Source: Breviolum minutum Mf 1.05b.01 | Lineage: Eukaryota; Sar; Dinophyceae; Suessiales; Symbiodiniaceae | Reading direction: 5' to 3' | Assembly (NCBI GenBank): GCA_000507305.1 | Contig: DF241815.1 | Span: forward strand, 1-64,000 | DNA length: 64,000 nt | Shown here: positions 1 to 10,706 of the stretch, in pieces | Layout of the letters: each line of letters begins with the position of its first letter | Numbering within the stretch: the stretch's first letter is position 1 | The notes under the pieces: model-generated | Seen by the model: the letters and a program-made list of their open reading frames with translations, nothing else | The model's database searches: none | Told to the model about the DNA's origin: nothing | Position numbers and translations under genes: made by a program

Positions 1-514
1 AAGAATTCCCCAATTTGCCGCATCCTGCAGCATCATAGAGGAAGGTTCACGAATGCAGGCTCCGGCTGCACCATCCAGCCTTTCAATTTCGACTCCGGTT
101 CCTTTCATACTGGGAATCGACAGGCAACCAAGCTTCATTGGCACCACGTCTCCAATGCCAGCTGAGTCCTGATAGGGTGAGCTGGCTGCACGGAGCGCCT
201 GAAGGGCTCCTGTGCCATGCAACTCCAAAGGGGGGGCACCACACCGCTTCACCTGTTTGATGATGTTGGCAAGCGCCTCTCTCTGGCTCTGAACATTGAT
301 GAAACCGAGATCATCCACTGGCCCGACATAGTGTACAAAGCCTCCACCAGTGTAAAGCGAATTCAGAGCAGTGACGGCCTTATTCACAGCTCTTTGAACA
401 TGCAAACGTCGAAGAATTCTCCTCCTCACCGATCTTGATAAGGATGGATCAATGTCTCGGCTAGTACGCAAACATGGCAGAGGAAATAAATCTCTTTCAC
501 GATTGCCACCAACC
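1..514 (-). pseudogene. Retroelement-type polyprotein segment running off the window edge
   Basis: This is an open frame of about 170 codons with no stop from about 514 down to base 1. It begins near FPAVMVGGNRERDLFPLP and includes the basic stretch SRSVRRRILRRLHVQRAVNK. It ends at the window edge with REPSSMMLQDAANWGIL. It is in a different frame from the 582-1254 segment but on the same strand and in the same order as dinoflagellate retroelement polyproteins I remember, where such a region lies just before the reverse transcriptase palm. The catalytic core, if present, would lie to the left of this window. It is called a pseudogene because of the frame break with its upstream partner; it may instead be an intact second ORF. 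Confidence 0.45.
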
Positions 515-581
515 ATGACTGCAGGGAAAATCAAAAGTGCAAACCAGGCGCTACCCCTGCTCCACGCCAAGCACTATGCCC

Positions 582-1254
582 TCACTTCTTCAGCCCCCCT
601 CCACTGGTATCAGGAGCGGGGGGCTTGCCTTTTCCTTTTCCTTTTGCCTCAATCAACTTTCTCTTCTCTTTCAAAATCTGGCTTTCTTCATGCATGCGTG
701 ATGACACTTGGGCTGTCAATGAAGGAATGACAATGCCTCCACCAGGACGGAAACGTTGACCCATAAAGTAGTCAGCAGCCTCATAGCTTGGAGCTGAAGG
801 ATTTCCAACATGCGCCTCAGCCAAAAGTTGCTTACGACGGCAGATCATCTCGAAGCATGCTAAGTTGACAATGTTCAGGCCATCAAACTTGACAGCCATG
901 TCGACCACCTTGCTCAGCACCTCGTCCTCATAGATGGCCCTATCTCCCTCAGGAATCTTGGCTTGTTGCACCCAAGCAAGGTGCTGACCATAGCAAGACT
1001 CCAAAATCTCCAAGACCGCCTTCAGGTACTCCTGAGTGGTGCGTGGCACGAGTGGCCAATCATCGAACTCAGTCATCCTCATCTCTTGCACGCTCTCCTT
1101 GAAAGATCTGCTTCTCTCACCGTTCTGTCCATACTTAATAGACATCGTTCTGACATCCTCAGCAGCTACTGTGTCATCACCATGCTTGGAAACACTTTCC
1201 CGAGCGATACGAGTCCGCTCCTCGCAGAATGAGTCCAACTCATCCTTCGATATC
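582..1254 (-). pseudogene. Retroelement-type protein segment, N-terminal part (frame-broken)
   Basis: An open frame of about 220 codons reads leftward. An ambiguous base at 1255 lies just upstream, and no convincing ATG is seen; the frame continues past the first possible start as ISKDELDSF. The protein is charged and helical, has an EYLKAVLEILESCYGQHLAW stretch, and ends in a Lys/Gly-rich tail (KGKGKGK) before a stop at 582-584. From memory, proteins of this look recur widely in dinoflagellate genomes just upstream of reverse-transcriptase-like ORFs; no search was run. A second open frame (1-514, same strand) follows after about 65 bases containing stops in each frame. That fits a decayed element broken by indels, although an intron is possible. 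The function is probably a linker or gag-like region of a polyprotein (inference). Confidence 0.5.
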
Positions 1255-2456
1255 NATATGAGTGTGAGTCACTATAATTTAGGCCCGTGGAGCAAGGAAA
1301 AGGGTAGTTGATGGATGGTCTTTGTTGATGTCAGGTAGCTGCAAAACTATCACAAGAACAAATCAGGTACTCAGCTCGGACAAGCTATCTATTCACCATA
1401 ATTCGATTGAGATACAATTATAGAGCTGTATATGGTGAAAAAGATGTTGCAGCGATATTTTCGCAGCTATTGCAGCAAATGTTGAGGGCAACGTTTCGGG
1501 AAACCCCTGCATTCGGGGGTGTACTTTACAAAATTCAAGTCTCCCGGACTTTTCTCAAAAACATGCCACGAAAATCAACAAAGATGACTGTTTTATGAAC
1601 TCGTTCAGCTTTGTAAAGAAGCGAAATTTCATGTTCAAGCCCCAAGGAAACTTTCTTGCAAAGAATCTGACCGCTATCCGGGAATTTCAATAAAGACGAC
1701 TCTAAAATACCATTGCTTTCCACAAAACATGGACCATCTTCTAGGGGTCCTGGGTCACCTAAGTTTGAGACACATCCCAAACCATCCCACCGCGACATCC
1801 AAACCGCTACATGTGCCAAAGATTAAAAAAAACACAATTACGTGCTACATTTGCCTCACAAAGTGACTGATGCATTTGTGGGTTAATGGAGGTACATGTT
1901 CATCACTCATCTATAGGTTTTAATATGGAACAAACATCCGTGCCACTTCCGTAAACATCCATGCGACTTCAATGGTTGTGATGTAGGAATTTTCCAGGAA
2001 GCTTGTTCGGAGGGAACATATTGTTTATATTTGTTTATTAATGCCAATTCAAGAATCTTGAATACTACTTTTTGTTTTATGTAGATGTCCCTCACGAAAA
2101 AACACCAAACGCTGTGTTTTTTTGGTCCCTATGTCCCTATAGATTCCCTTGGCAATAACTACATATGGCGAGTCTTCGGAAATTGGCGATGCCCCACTTT
2201 CGGGAGATTCGACCATAAGATGGTTATGTTAGAATGCTGGAAAAACACCTGAAAAACATCTCCAATGAGAAACAATTTCTTTTGAAAAACACCATAAAAC
2301 CCTGGAGTTACACTCCATAAAAACCATGGTGGCTTCATTCATGTTGCATCTTTCTTTAAAAAAACATTTTTTTGGTCTTTATACCACCAAAGGTAGTACA
2401 GTAGGTAGAACTTAGAACCCCAGAGCTAGAGTTGAGGAAAGCCAATAATTCCCATG

Positions 2457-2544
2457 ACGGATCCATGGGACTGGTATATTTACCTACATTTACCATACAA
2501 ATCCACCAAATGTAGGTAAATATACCATACGTAGATCCTATGGG
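2457..2544. repeat. Family B inverted-repeat element, copy 1
   Basis: A near-palindrome. The left arm GGATCCATGGGACTGGTATA and right arm TATACCATACGTAGATCC enclose matching TTTACCTACATTT / AAATGTAGGTAAA segments. Confidence 0.7.
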
Positions 2545-2628
2545 ATTTCTTGCCAAAAGGCTCTTGGCTTCGCTGCGGCTGCTTCTTGATGATGATCGAG
2601 CACTTGTGGCAAAGCACCTGGTCTGATT

Positions 2629-2731
2629 CTGGTTGGTGGTTTCAATCTGTTTTTGAAAAATATTCGTCAAAATTGGACATCTTCCCCAAATAGGGGTGAA
2701 AATAAAACATAATTGAAACCACCACCTATAG
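2629..2731. repeat. Family A MITE-like element, copy 1
   Basis: Begins CTGGTTGGTGGTTTCAA and ends TTGAAACCACCACCTATAG, and is flanked on both sides by TGATT, a likely 5-bp target-site duplication. The interior carries the family hallmark TCTTCCCCAAATAGGGGTGA. Confidence 0.85.
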
Positions 2732-2935
2732 TGATTTCTCTTTTGTTTTGGCAAAACAAGTTCTGGAGAACACCGGCCTGTGATGTTAAAGTGTTTATGA
2801 CCAAACATGAACGAACAATCCAATTGTCAACTTGCTTCCAAAAAGTTGTTCAAACTCCGGGGGTTGGCTCAAATGGCACTCCAAATGAATTTTGGCAAAG
2901 GCAATTGAGTGTTTTTGAACAGGTTCCATGCTCAT

Positions 2936-3036
2936 CTGGTTGGTGGTTTCAACCCATCTGAAAAATATTATATAGTCAAAATCGGAATCTTCCCCAGGTA
3001 GGTAGGGGTGAAAATAAAATTCAAACCACCACCTAG
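2936..3036. repeat. Family A MITE-like element, copy 2
   Basis: Begins CTGGTTGGTGGTTTCAA and ends CAAACCACCACCTAG. TCAT lies directly on each side (4-bp duplication). The core matches the other copies, with a small duplication (GTAGGTAGGGG). Confidence 0.85.
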
Positions 3037-3223
3037 TCATCCATTTCATGGGAATCTAAGGGTACCCCCGAAACAGTCAGCCTTACGAAGAGCTGATGGT
3101 GGGCCCACCATAACCCCTAAGCATGGGGAATCTGAGATCCAACGCTCACCCCCCTGGAGACACCCCTGACCTGATGACCACATGGTACGATGGCATGGGT
3201 CGGCTCTCCATCCATACCTCATG

Positions 3224-3260
3224 ATGCCAAGCTTGGACATGTATTCCTCATGATTACACT
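3224..3260 (-). CDS. Possible short internal exon
   Basis: Read on the minus strand, a T-rich acceptor ending TGTTTTCAG is followed by a short open stretch (CNHEEYMSKLGIMR) and a strong donor AG|GTATGG. The codons look protein-like, but no neighbouring exon was found, so this is a weak call. The open frame actually runs on past the donor to about 3046. Confidence 0.25.
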
Positions 3261-3385
3261 GAAAACATCTGAAAACTAACCCGAAAACTAATATGGAACC
3301 CAACAAATTGATGGTTTATAAATGTTTTTCCTTTTCCAAGGAACCTTTTTCAGGTGCCATGTTAGATCTGAACAAATGCAACTCT
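3258..3385. repeat. Degenerate family C-like element
   Basis: A decayed relative of family C. The left part has CCCGAAAACTAATATGGAACC, the middle has an AATTGATGGTTTATAAATG segment, and the right part has TTCAGGTGCCATGTTAGAT. Boundaries are uncertain. Confidence 0.35.
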
Positions 3386-3917
3386 GGAAGTGTTTCTTGG
3401 TAAGATTGAACTTGGAAAACATTCATTCTTGAGGTGTCCACCTTACTTTTTAAGAGGTGCAATCTAAATCAACCAACTCCTTCTGTTTTTTCAAGGCCCT
3501 GAAAATACAACAAGGGTTTCTGTCAAGCAAAAGGCCATGTGGGAATTTTCCGGGTCATCCACTGGATTCCCTGGTGCCTATAGATTCCCTTTGGTCACTT
3601 CCACATGCCAAGGAAATTCCAAACAAACGCCGCTGGGAGGCGGCGGAAGGGATCATGGGAAAAAAAACACGTTTCTCCGTTACTTGGGAAATCACCAATT
3701 TTGGGGTGAGGGCATTCGACCTCTGATTTCATGATGGCATGGTGAAAAATGTTGAAAAAATAGAAACCCCTAGTATTTTGTTGATGAAAGCTGTCTACAT
3801 AACAATGGAACAAATGAAATTTAGAGTCAAATCTGAAGGAACCAATGCGACTGTACTTGGACCAACCATCTGTGCACATGGAAGAACACAACTACTGTAA
3901 ATTAAACTACAAAAAAC

Positions 3918-4018
3918 TTATCTTCCCTGAAACTAACAGCTTGCCCCTGAAAATTGGTGGTTGGGAAACTACCTTCCTTTTGGGAGGGCACATGAAATCA
4001 TGGGCGAACTGTTAGAAA
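3918..4018. repeat. Degenerate family D-like element
   Basis: Begins TTCCCTGAAACTAACAG and has GCCCCTGAAAATTGG, both family D hallmarks. The right arm is decayed (GGGCGAACTGTTAG). Confidence 0.4.
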
Positions 4019-7000
4019 TTAGCGATGGTAAGTCATTGACGAAAATAAAGTATTGGTTCCAGGCCTTCCCGCATTGAGGGATACCGAGGATCAAACGCTA
4101 GGCTATAACCCTCATCAATAAACATCTCTCAGAAACTCATTTAGATATATTAAGAAACCTTGAACATTTGACACTACCCCTGTGAAGATGAACACTGTGC
4201 ACCTAAGCCTGCCATCACTCAAATGAATTCTCCCGTTTTTTCACCGGGAGACCCCCGGTTACACACTTGGAAACCAACAAGAATGCGGGATACAACCTGC
4301 CCAAAATGAAACAATGCAACCAATAGCTTTACACTCCGGTAATCTAATATAGCTGGATGGAAAGTACAGATTCATTTCCCATTAGCAACAAGGGATACAT
4401 TTTCAGCTCGATATGCTACATTTCCGCTCCTTTGCACGGTGCAAAGTACCCAAACACTTCAACAAACTTAAGGCACAAACATATCAGAGCCTGCCAAGAT
4501 ACACACAATGCACTCGCCCTTGGAAGACTGAGCATTCTCCATGGCAGCCCGTGTGTTTTTTTGGCACACCACGACACACGTGGCTTTTTGCACCAATCTG
4601 TCTGGAATCAACTGAGGCCTCGTTCAATCACACCGTTCTTCTTAACCACTGGAACCCTAGAAAACCACTGAAAAAAAAACAAAAAAAACAAACAAATCCA
4701 GTTTTCCTTGGGAACTCGCTACTATTGTTTGACAAGAGTCGACTCCCTCCCTTCATCTCCTGGAGTGAAATCAATTGGGTGAATTCGAATGGCCGGATTT
4801 TTCACAACCAACGGATCATGCTGGAGAAGCTACTGTAGGTCCTGCTAGTGAAATCATATCCTGTTGGCCATCCTAGGTATTGCCAATTGAGCTTTCAAAA
4901 TTGGAGCCCAAAAATGCCAGACTCCGGGGGCGGAGTAATCATCGATCCCTTTTTTGGCAGTGCCAACGGAAGAAGACGCAAATGATCTTGACGATTTTAT
5001 TTCTTAGCAAGTGCAGCGGAATGGGTTACGACTTGCAACATCTTGGAACTTACAGTGGTCGAATGACTAAAAATTACAGCTTGAAAAACCAAAACAATGA
5101 CATAATGACATCCAAAAAAAATACAGGGATGTCTTGTAGTCTCGCAAGCTACCATGATTTGCTAGAGTCCAAGATCTCATTTTTCAGGGCCTATGCCGGC
5201 ACAGGGCCTCTGCTGGGACAACACCGGGAGATACACATGACATGACATCTCCAACATGTTCAACCACCCTTTAGAGGACGGCCTTTAGATGGCTAAGGCT
5301 CCGAGACTTGCGAACATTTGAGTCGCATATCTTTGATATTGGCAGGTCCAATCATGCATGTTTCAGCTTGCTACATACCATGAATGTGTTGGGTGATGAT
5401 CTTCTACAATTTGTTGGCAGAACTCCGGCCGGTCCCCGGTGCGAACCCTTTCTTATTTTGCTCCGCAAGTCGTGAAGTTGCTGAAGTTAAGTGGATCATT
5501 GAAATCGAAGTTTATCCGATCTGCGGCTGGTCACCGAGGAAGGATATTTTGATTGACATCAAATCCATCTCCTTATCCGTCGTTTAGTTGAAATAAATAC
5601 AGTATATTGAACAACCGTGCGCCAGTTCCCCATCTGCCATCTACAACACGTATAAGCAGTGGTTAATCCGACCTTTTGATCTGACTATCTAGATTTAACA
5701 CCATCGTTCTGTTTCTACGGTCTGAAAGTGCATCTGTTTCTTTGTAATAATCCATCTCCTGAAGCCAATGACAAACATGCATAGAGACTTTTCTTTTCCT
5801 ATTCCGTAAGTGGGATATGGACCTACCGACCATTCCCGGTGGTTTTTCGGGAATGCTTGGGTGGATCTGTTCAAAGGTCTCAAACAGGTCGACCATGGTT
5901 GCCATAGCTTTTCGTGATCATAACACTAACACATCTCCAGAAATCCATCTGCTGAAATGATGTCCATGGTAGCTTTCACGGAATGCAGTGATATATTTTT
6001 TGAGTCTTTTTCCGCGGTTGCGGCGGTTTCAACCCGTAACAAAAACATCATCTCTCTAGTCCTTAACAACCGAACCTATGGGGGTTGTTCTAAAACCCCT
6101 GCCCGGATTCTTTGGAAATGCTGACGATGTCAGCTGCAGGTTTCCCATGGAATTTAGGTTCAAACATGGGTAACTCCACAACCCCAATCCTTTGGTGCTT
6201 GGTGACCACCCGCAACTTCAGTTGTTCACCCGAAACATTTAATTGGTGTCAAAGTTGGTGAGTTGTTTTTCAAAAAATCAGTTGCGTGATATGTTTTGAT
6301 ATAGAAACACACCAGTTGAACGTTTGAACCGGATAATATAAGTCTGTCATCTTGAAAGAAAAACTCATGTAACTCATGAACATGAATAATGGTGTCAATA
6401 CAATCGAAACATATTGTGAAACATGTTCTATGCAATACTCCTACTCCATTGAAACATATTGATACCACCACCACTGACTGCAGGATTTCCTGCTCTCCAC
6501 TATTTCTACTCAAACTTTGACCATCGCCTTCTTAACTCTTTGCCATTTCATCACCATCCGGCGTCGAGAAGAAGGTGGCAACACCTGCGAAGAAGCGCCA
6601 TATACCCAAAAAACTATACAAAATCTGATACATTTGAGGCAAAGTAGAACAACTAGTTATAACTTATAACTAATAACTATACCCAATTATCTTGAAGACT
6701 TATGAGGCATGTACAACCGGGATTTTCTTCTGTCCTCATTTACACTCCCATTTATACCTTTTGTTGAATGACCATTGTGAAGAATTCACTTGTTCTGAAT
6801 GGGAACTGGTGGTTTGGAGATCCAGAGTCAAACCCCTGCGAAAATACAGAGTCAAACTCCTGGGTTTTTGGAGGGTCCAATCGCTGATTCTTAGGGCACT
6901 GTTTGTTTTGGTGGCATTGTTTCCTTCTTGCTTTACCTTTTTGGGATTGACGTGTCTCCCAAACCGGGTACTGCTTGAGCCATCGTATGTATTACCTCTG

Positions 7001-7221
7001 GGCTGTCATTTTTGTGATTGTGCACAATTCTGGCCTCACAGAGAAGGCGTCAACGCAGAGCGAGAGCGTTAGCTCGCTACCGTTGGTGGCAATACAAAAC
7101 CGGTCAAATCATTCCTTCACAGCAGGTGGCGGTGCTACAGTGGATCCACAATACACTGGTTGCCCATCACAGCAGGGATCGAGGACATTTGGCCCTTATC
7201 AAACAACAGTTGAAATCTACG

Positions 7222-8292
7222 ATGTCGAATCAAGACAAAGCACCGTGGCGATGTGGGCCTTGCCGCAGAATGGTCAAATCCACGCAGGCCTATTGCCCGG
7301 CATGCGGGAGCTGGTGGGAGTCAGTCATCGACCACACCTATGCCCAGCCACGAAAGGAACAATGGGATCAATCCTGGACTTGGAATGCCTGGGAAGAGAC
7401 AGCCGCCAAGGGAACCCCACGAGGTGCTGGCCGCGATCCATCGAGACCCAGATCTTCATCAGCGAGATGGAGGTCACAGAAAGGAAAAGGGAAAGGGAAG
7501 AGCAACAAGACGGGAGGAAAAGGTGCCGACCTACCCAAGGAGCACCACAAGCCCCACTACAGTCTGCCCTCAGCACCCCAACCTTGGATTGCCGATGGAG
7601 AAGTCCCTACAACTGTGGCGACGTCTTCTACCACTCAGGCTGTGACGTCCAGCACCGAGGTCATTACAGCTCTGCGGAAGATTTATCCAGACCCTGCTCA
7701 GATGCCATCCGAGTTGAGGACGGCAGTGGAAAAGACGGAGGCTCAAACCAGCCGTCAGGTGACAAGAGACCTTCATACAGCTACGTCTCAGCTTGGCCGT
7801 GCAAAAAAATCCCTCGCAGAGGCAAAGGAAGCACGTGGTCAGCATCGAAAAGCGTGGTTTGCTTTCTTAGTCGAATGTGCCAACACATGGCAAGAACAGC
7901 AGAAAGCCTATGCGAATCACGAGCAGGTGCTGAAATCCCAGGAAGAGAAAGCAAGGCTCGAGATTGTCACCATCACCAATCAGATCCAACAACTCACAAG
8001 CAAGAATGTGACGGACAGTGGCTTGGAAGTCGTGACCACCTCCACTCCTCCAGCGCTTCCACCAGATACAGCGGAAGCTATGGAAGAAGATTTGGAAGAA
8101 AAGCAATTGAGGCTTTCAGCCCAGAATGCACTCACAGCATGCCTGGGAACGGTCAAAGAAGAGAACGAGGCTATTGTTGTAGACTCGGAGGAGGAAGAAG
8201 GTCGTGCGGGGAAACGCCAACGATCAGAGGAGCCCCCCAAAACAGGCCAAGGATTATCGCAACGCTCTGGTGGTGCACCTACTACCTCGTGA
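7222..8292 (+). CDS. Retrotransposon ORF1, gag-like zinc-ribbon/coiled-coil protein
   Basis: A 356-residue protein starting at the first in-frame ATG (MSNQDKAPW). The same frame is open without an ATG back to about 7018 and is rich in Arg (QRRRQRRARALARYRWWQ), so a longer product from an upstream or non-AUG start is possible. A four-cysteine zinc ribbon (C11, C14, C25, C28; CGPC...CPAC) opens the protein. A basic Gly/Lys tract (KGKGKGK, residues 87-93) follows, then a long helical, Gln/Glu/Lys-rich stretch (about 165-265) likely to form a coiled coil, and an acidic tail (DSEEEEG). RNA binding and self-assembly, as in LINE ORF1 proteins, is the likely role (inference). The stop is 26 bases before the ORF2 ATG, which suggests translational coupling or reinitiation. 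Confidence 0.75.
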   Translation: MSNQDKAPWRCGPCRRMVKSTQAYCPACGSWWESVIDHTYAQPRKEQWDQSWTWNAWEETAAKGTPRGAGRDPSRPRSSSARWRSQKGKGKGKSNKTGGKGADLPKEHHKPHYSLPSAPQPWIADGEVPTTVATSSTTQAVTSSTEVITALRKIYPDPAQMPSELRTAVEKTEAQTSRQVTRDLHTATSQLGRAKKSLAEAKEARGQHRKAWFAFLVECANTWQEQQKAYANHEQVLKSQEEKARLEIVTITNQIQQLTSKNVTDSGLEVVTTSTPPALPPDTAEAMEEDLEEKQLRLSAQNALTACLGTVKEENEAIVVDSEEEEGRAGKRQRSEEPPKTGQGLSQRSGGAPTTS

Positions 8293-8318
8293 GTCAAGGT
8301 AGCGCAGGCAGATGTCTC

Positions 8319-10706
8319 ATGAATCACCTGCGTGTGCCCAAGCAGGTGTGCTTCGAAAGTGAGGTTGAGGCCTACCACACCTACAAGGAATGTGGTGCAG
8401 CATGCCGGCACTTCGATATTGCCACCTTGAAAAGCGTTGATCCTACCCAACAATGGCTGCACTCAGTATGTCATGAACACAACTATTCAAATCCCTACGC
8501 CGCTGTCTTGCGGGCTATTGAGGCTCGATTTCAAGTTTGCTTTCCGGATCTTGATCCTATGAAGCCCCAGTGCCACAATGAACCCTACTTGCCAACACGG
8601 CTTCGAACTACTGATGAGTTGCAGGATGCAACGGTCATGAGGAGCGTCAATCAGGAGGAGGACGCCATTGAGCACATCACTGCCGTCGAACCAGCAGAAC
8701 CACTACTCATCATCGAAGACTGGGAGGAACTTCGTATCATCTTGCAAAGACAATCCGCAAACCCACCAGATGAAGTGGCCGTGGTGATGTATGGACTCTA
8801 CCAAGCACATGTTGGTGAACGTCGTGCATCATCCCAAAAGGACATCCATGCAGTTCGAGAATGCGTTTTAAGGACATGGGATGACTTTCTCCTACCTGGA
8901 GTTACGGCATTTCTGCATTTGGTACGCCCTCAAGAACACCTGCAGCTCAACGAGATACACGTTATCGTCGAATTCAGCAGTCTTACGGTCCCACTGCCGA
9001 ACATTGGTATGCCATCATTGCGCAGGACAATCTGGCACAGTGTCGGAGCAGATCATCCAATTGTAGTCGCTGCTTATCATACTCCAGGTACGAACCGCTT
9101 TGAGTTGTTGCGAGGCACCGGGCTGTTTGAGTGGTGTGGACCTGACAGCAGAGCCACGTGCAATATTTTCATCGAAAAAGCTCTGTTACCACCCTTGGCA
9201 TTGGCTAGAATCCAACAAGGATCATTGATCGAGGTCTTTGTCCATGACGTCCTTGACACTGATGCTACTTCGACGCTGCAAGTGGGCACAAACACCGTTC
9301 ACACTGAACCTCGAGACGTTCCACTTGACTCTTTGAGTACCCATGTCATTGACCGCTGGTGCGACTCACTGAGTTCTTGTGACGCCCAAGAGGTGACATC
9401 AAAGGCCAGGATCACCCAAGCACGACCTAATGGCGATATTGGTCCAGACCAGGACGGTCAGGTTCCGTACCAGTACAGACTTCACAATGGTGCGCGAATC
9501 CCTGGAACAATCATTCCGCCGCCCAACTGGAATCGACTGTCGGGATTGCGCTATGCAGATGCTCGAGGTGCAGTGATCAGGGATGCGGCCCATCAGCTGC
9601 GTGTCCACATCCGCTCCTGGCTTTTGCCGCATGATCGTTTTGGCCCCAGGTATTGGAAGGACTGCACCATTCCCGCCCAGCTTTTTATCAGGTTGCTTGA
9701 CCGTCTCACAAGCGTGTGGCAGCCTGAACTTTTGCAAGGGGATCGCCTTCGCATGAGAATTGTTCAACCAACACCGGCACCACCCGTCGGAGATCAACCC
9801 CGTCTCTATATCCTTCTGGAATGCAATCGGCCGCATGTCAGTACACGGAAAGCCATTCTCTTATCCTATCAGGAGCTCAATCCAGATGGGCCGTCGCCTG
9901 ATAAGACTTGGATTCCCTATCTTGCTCCTCAGGTGGTCACGCCGCAGATCATTGCAGGAATTCTTCCTCTGCAATGTGATCCCAGACATCTCATTGTCCC
10001 AGCTGGCACCCCTGATAGAAGGTGGCTAGCAAAACACGAGGAACGAGCAATTGATGATGGCTTGTACTTACCAACTCTACGGGATGTGAGAAGAGCTGTG
10101 CCAACCCAGCAGATTGAGATTGACGAGGCAACGCTGATGCAAACAGGGCTGCTTACGAATGAAGGTGATGATCTGCCACTCATACACCGAGATGCTGATG
10201 AAACAACGGATCCGCTGCAGCTTATGCAAAGGTCTGCATCACGCACCCCAAGGAGAGACACCACTACTCCTTCTACCGGTAGTAGCTCCACAAGCCCGAT
10301 ACTGGCTCACGTTTTCCATCTTTCAGCTGAGCATCGTCTCATTACCTTTGACAGAGCCGCACCACTGACTTTTTTTCAGCAGCTTGATGACCTTTGGAAA
10401 CGGCCAGTACATGCACATTCGATTGCATTGCATGAGGTGAAGATGCCGCCGCCTGACCTCGACCTGTCCGCAGATGTGACCTTTTTGTATGAGCAGGCCC
10501 CTGATAGAAACCGCCAGGCAGCGGCTACAGACCAGCTCATACTACTGGACATTGAGATTTACAGCCAAGGTGAGTCTACACCAGGGACACATCTTCGACG
10601 AGTAGTTTGGTCGAGACGGTTGGTCAATCGACAAACCATGCTTTCCCTTACCGCATCGGTTTCTCTTTGTGAGGTCCCAGGTACGACATGCGAGTTGGAG
10701 CATTAA
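8319..10706 (+). CDS. Retrotransposon ORF2, 795-aa protein of unknown function
   Basis: The likely start is ATG 8319 (MNHLRVPKQVCFESE), just after the ORF1 stop. The same frame is open upstream through all of ORF1, so a -1 frameshift from ORF1 could also feed it. No catalytic motif is recognised. The protein has a Cys/His-containing N-terminus (CGAACRHF, HSVCHEH), acidic linkers and several blocks of hydrophobic strand/helix pattern. One is the Trp-rich segment around IRSWLLPHDRFGPRYWKDC. Proteins of this look precede the RT part in dinoflagellate elements I remember; no search was run. The stop TAA at 10704-10706 interrupts a reading that resumes immediately in the +1 frame (NHHIWPEEDTANRHVLHGDF). 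ORF2 is therefore probably the N-terminal half of one large polyprotein. Confidence 0.7.
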   Translation: MNHLRVPKQVCFESEVEAYHTYKECGAACRHFDIATLKSVDPTQQWLHSVCHEHNYSNPYAAVLRAIEARFQVCFPDLDPMKPQCHNEPYLPTRLRTTDELQDATVMRSVNQEEDAIEHITAVEPAEPLLIIEDWEELRIILQRQSANPPDEVAVVMYGLYQAHVGERRASSQKDIHAVRECVLRTWDDFLLPGVTAFLHLVRPQEHLQLNEIHVIVEFSSLTVPLPNIGMPSLRRTIWHSVGADHPIVVAAYHTPGTNRFELLRGTGLFEWCGPDSRATCNIFIEKALLPPLALARIQQGSLIEVFVHDVLDTDATSTLQVGTNTVHTEPRDVPLDSLSTHVIDRWCDSLSSCDAQEVTSKARITQARPNGDIGPDQDGQVPYQYRLHNGARIPGTIIPPPNWNRLSGLRYADARGAVIRDAAHQLRVHIRSWLLPHDRFGPRYWKDCTIPAQLFIRLLDRLTSVWQPELLQGDRLRMRIVQPTPAPPVGDQPRLYILLECNRPHVSTRKAILLSYQELNPDGPSPDKTWIPYLAPQVVTPQIIAGILPLQCDPRHLIVPAGTPDRRWLAKHEERAIDDGLYLPTLRDVRRAVPTQQIEIDEATLMQTGLLTNEGDDLPLIHRDADETTDPLQLMQRSASRTPRRDTTTPSTGSSSTSPILAHVFHLSAEHRLITFDRAAPLTFFQQLDDLWKRPVHAHSIALHEVKMPPPDLDLSADVTFLYEQAPDRNRQAAATDQLILLDIEIYSQGESTPGTHLRRVVWSRRLVNRQTMLSLTASVSLCEVPGTTCELEH

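Larger units (their letters stand above)
1260..6970. other. AT-rich spacer left of the retrotransposon
   Basis: This is mostly noncoding. It contains two family A elements, one family B element, degenerate family C and D copies and one short exon-like stretch (3224-3260), each listed separately. Several open frames of 60-140 codons occur (for example at 4.4-5.2 kb), but they lack coding character and are not called. I see no other structure between 4.1 and 6.9 kb. Confidence 0.5.

Noticed and set aside
1535..1819. 94-codon minus-strand frame (VSLGLEHEISLLYKAERVHK)
   Set aside because: It has some protein-like look but no splice signals or family; it may be a decayed retroelement fragment.
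6690..6970. 5' boundary or promoter of the retrotransposon
   Set aside because: No repeat, target-site duplication or recognisable promoter motif defines it.
6975..8318. A coding call for the alternative frame across ORF1
   Set aside because: The ORF1 frame has the zinc ribbon, Lys/Gly tract and coiled-coil character; the alternative frame has none. Only its openness is notable, reported as a finding.
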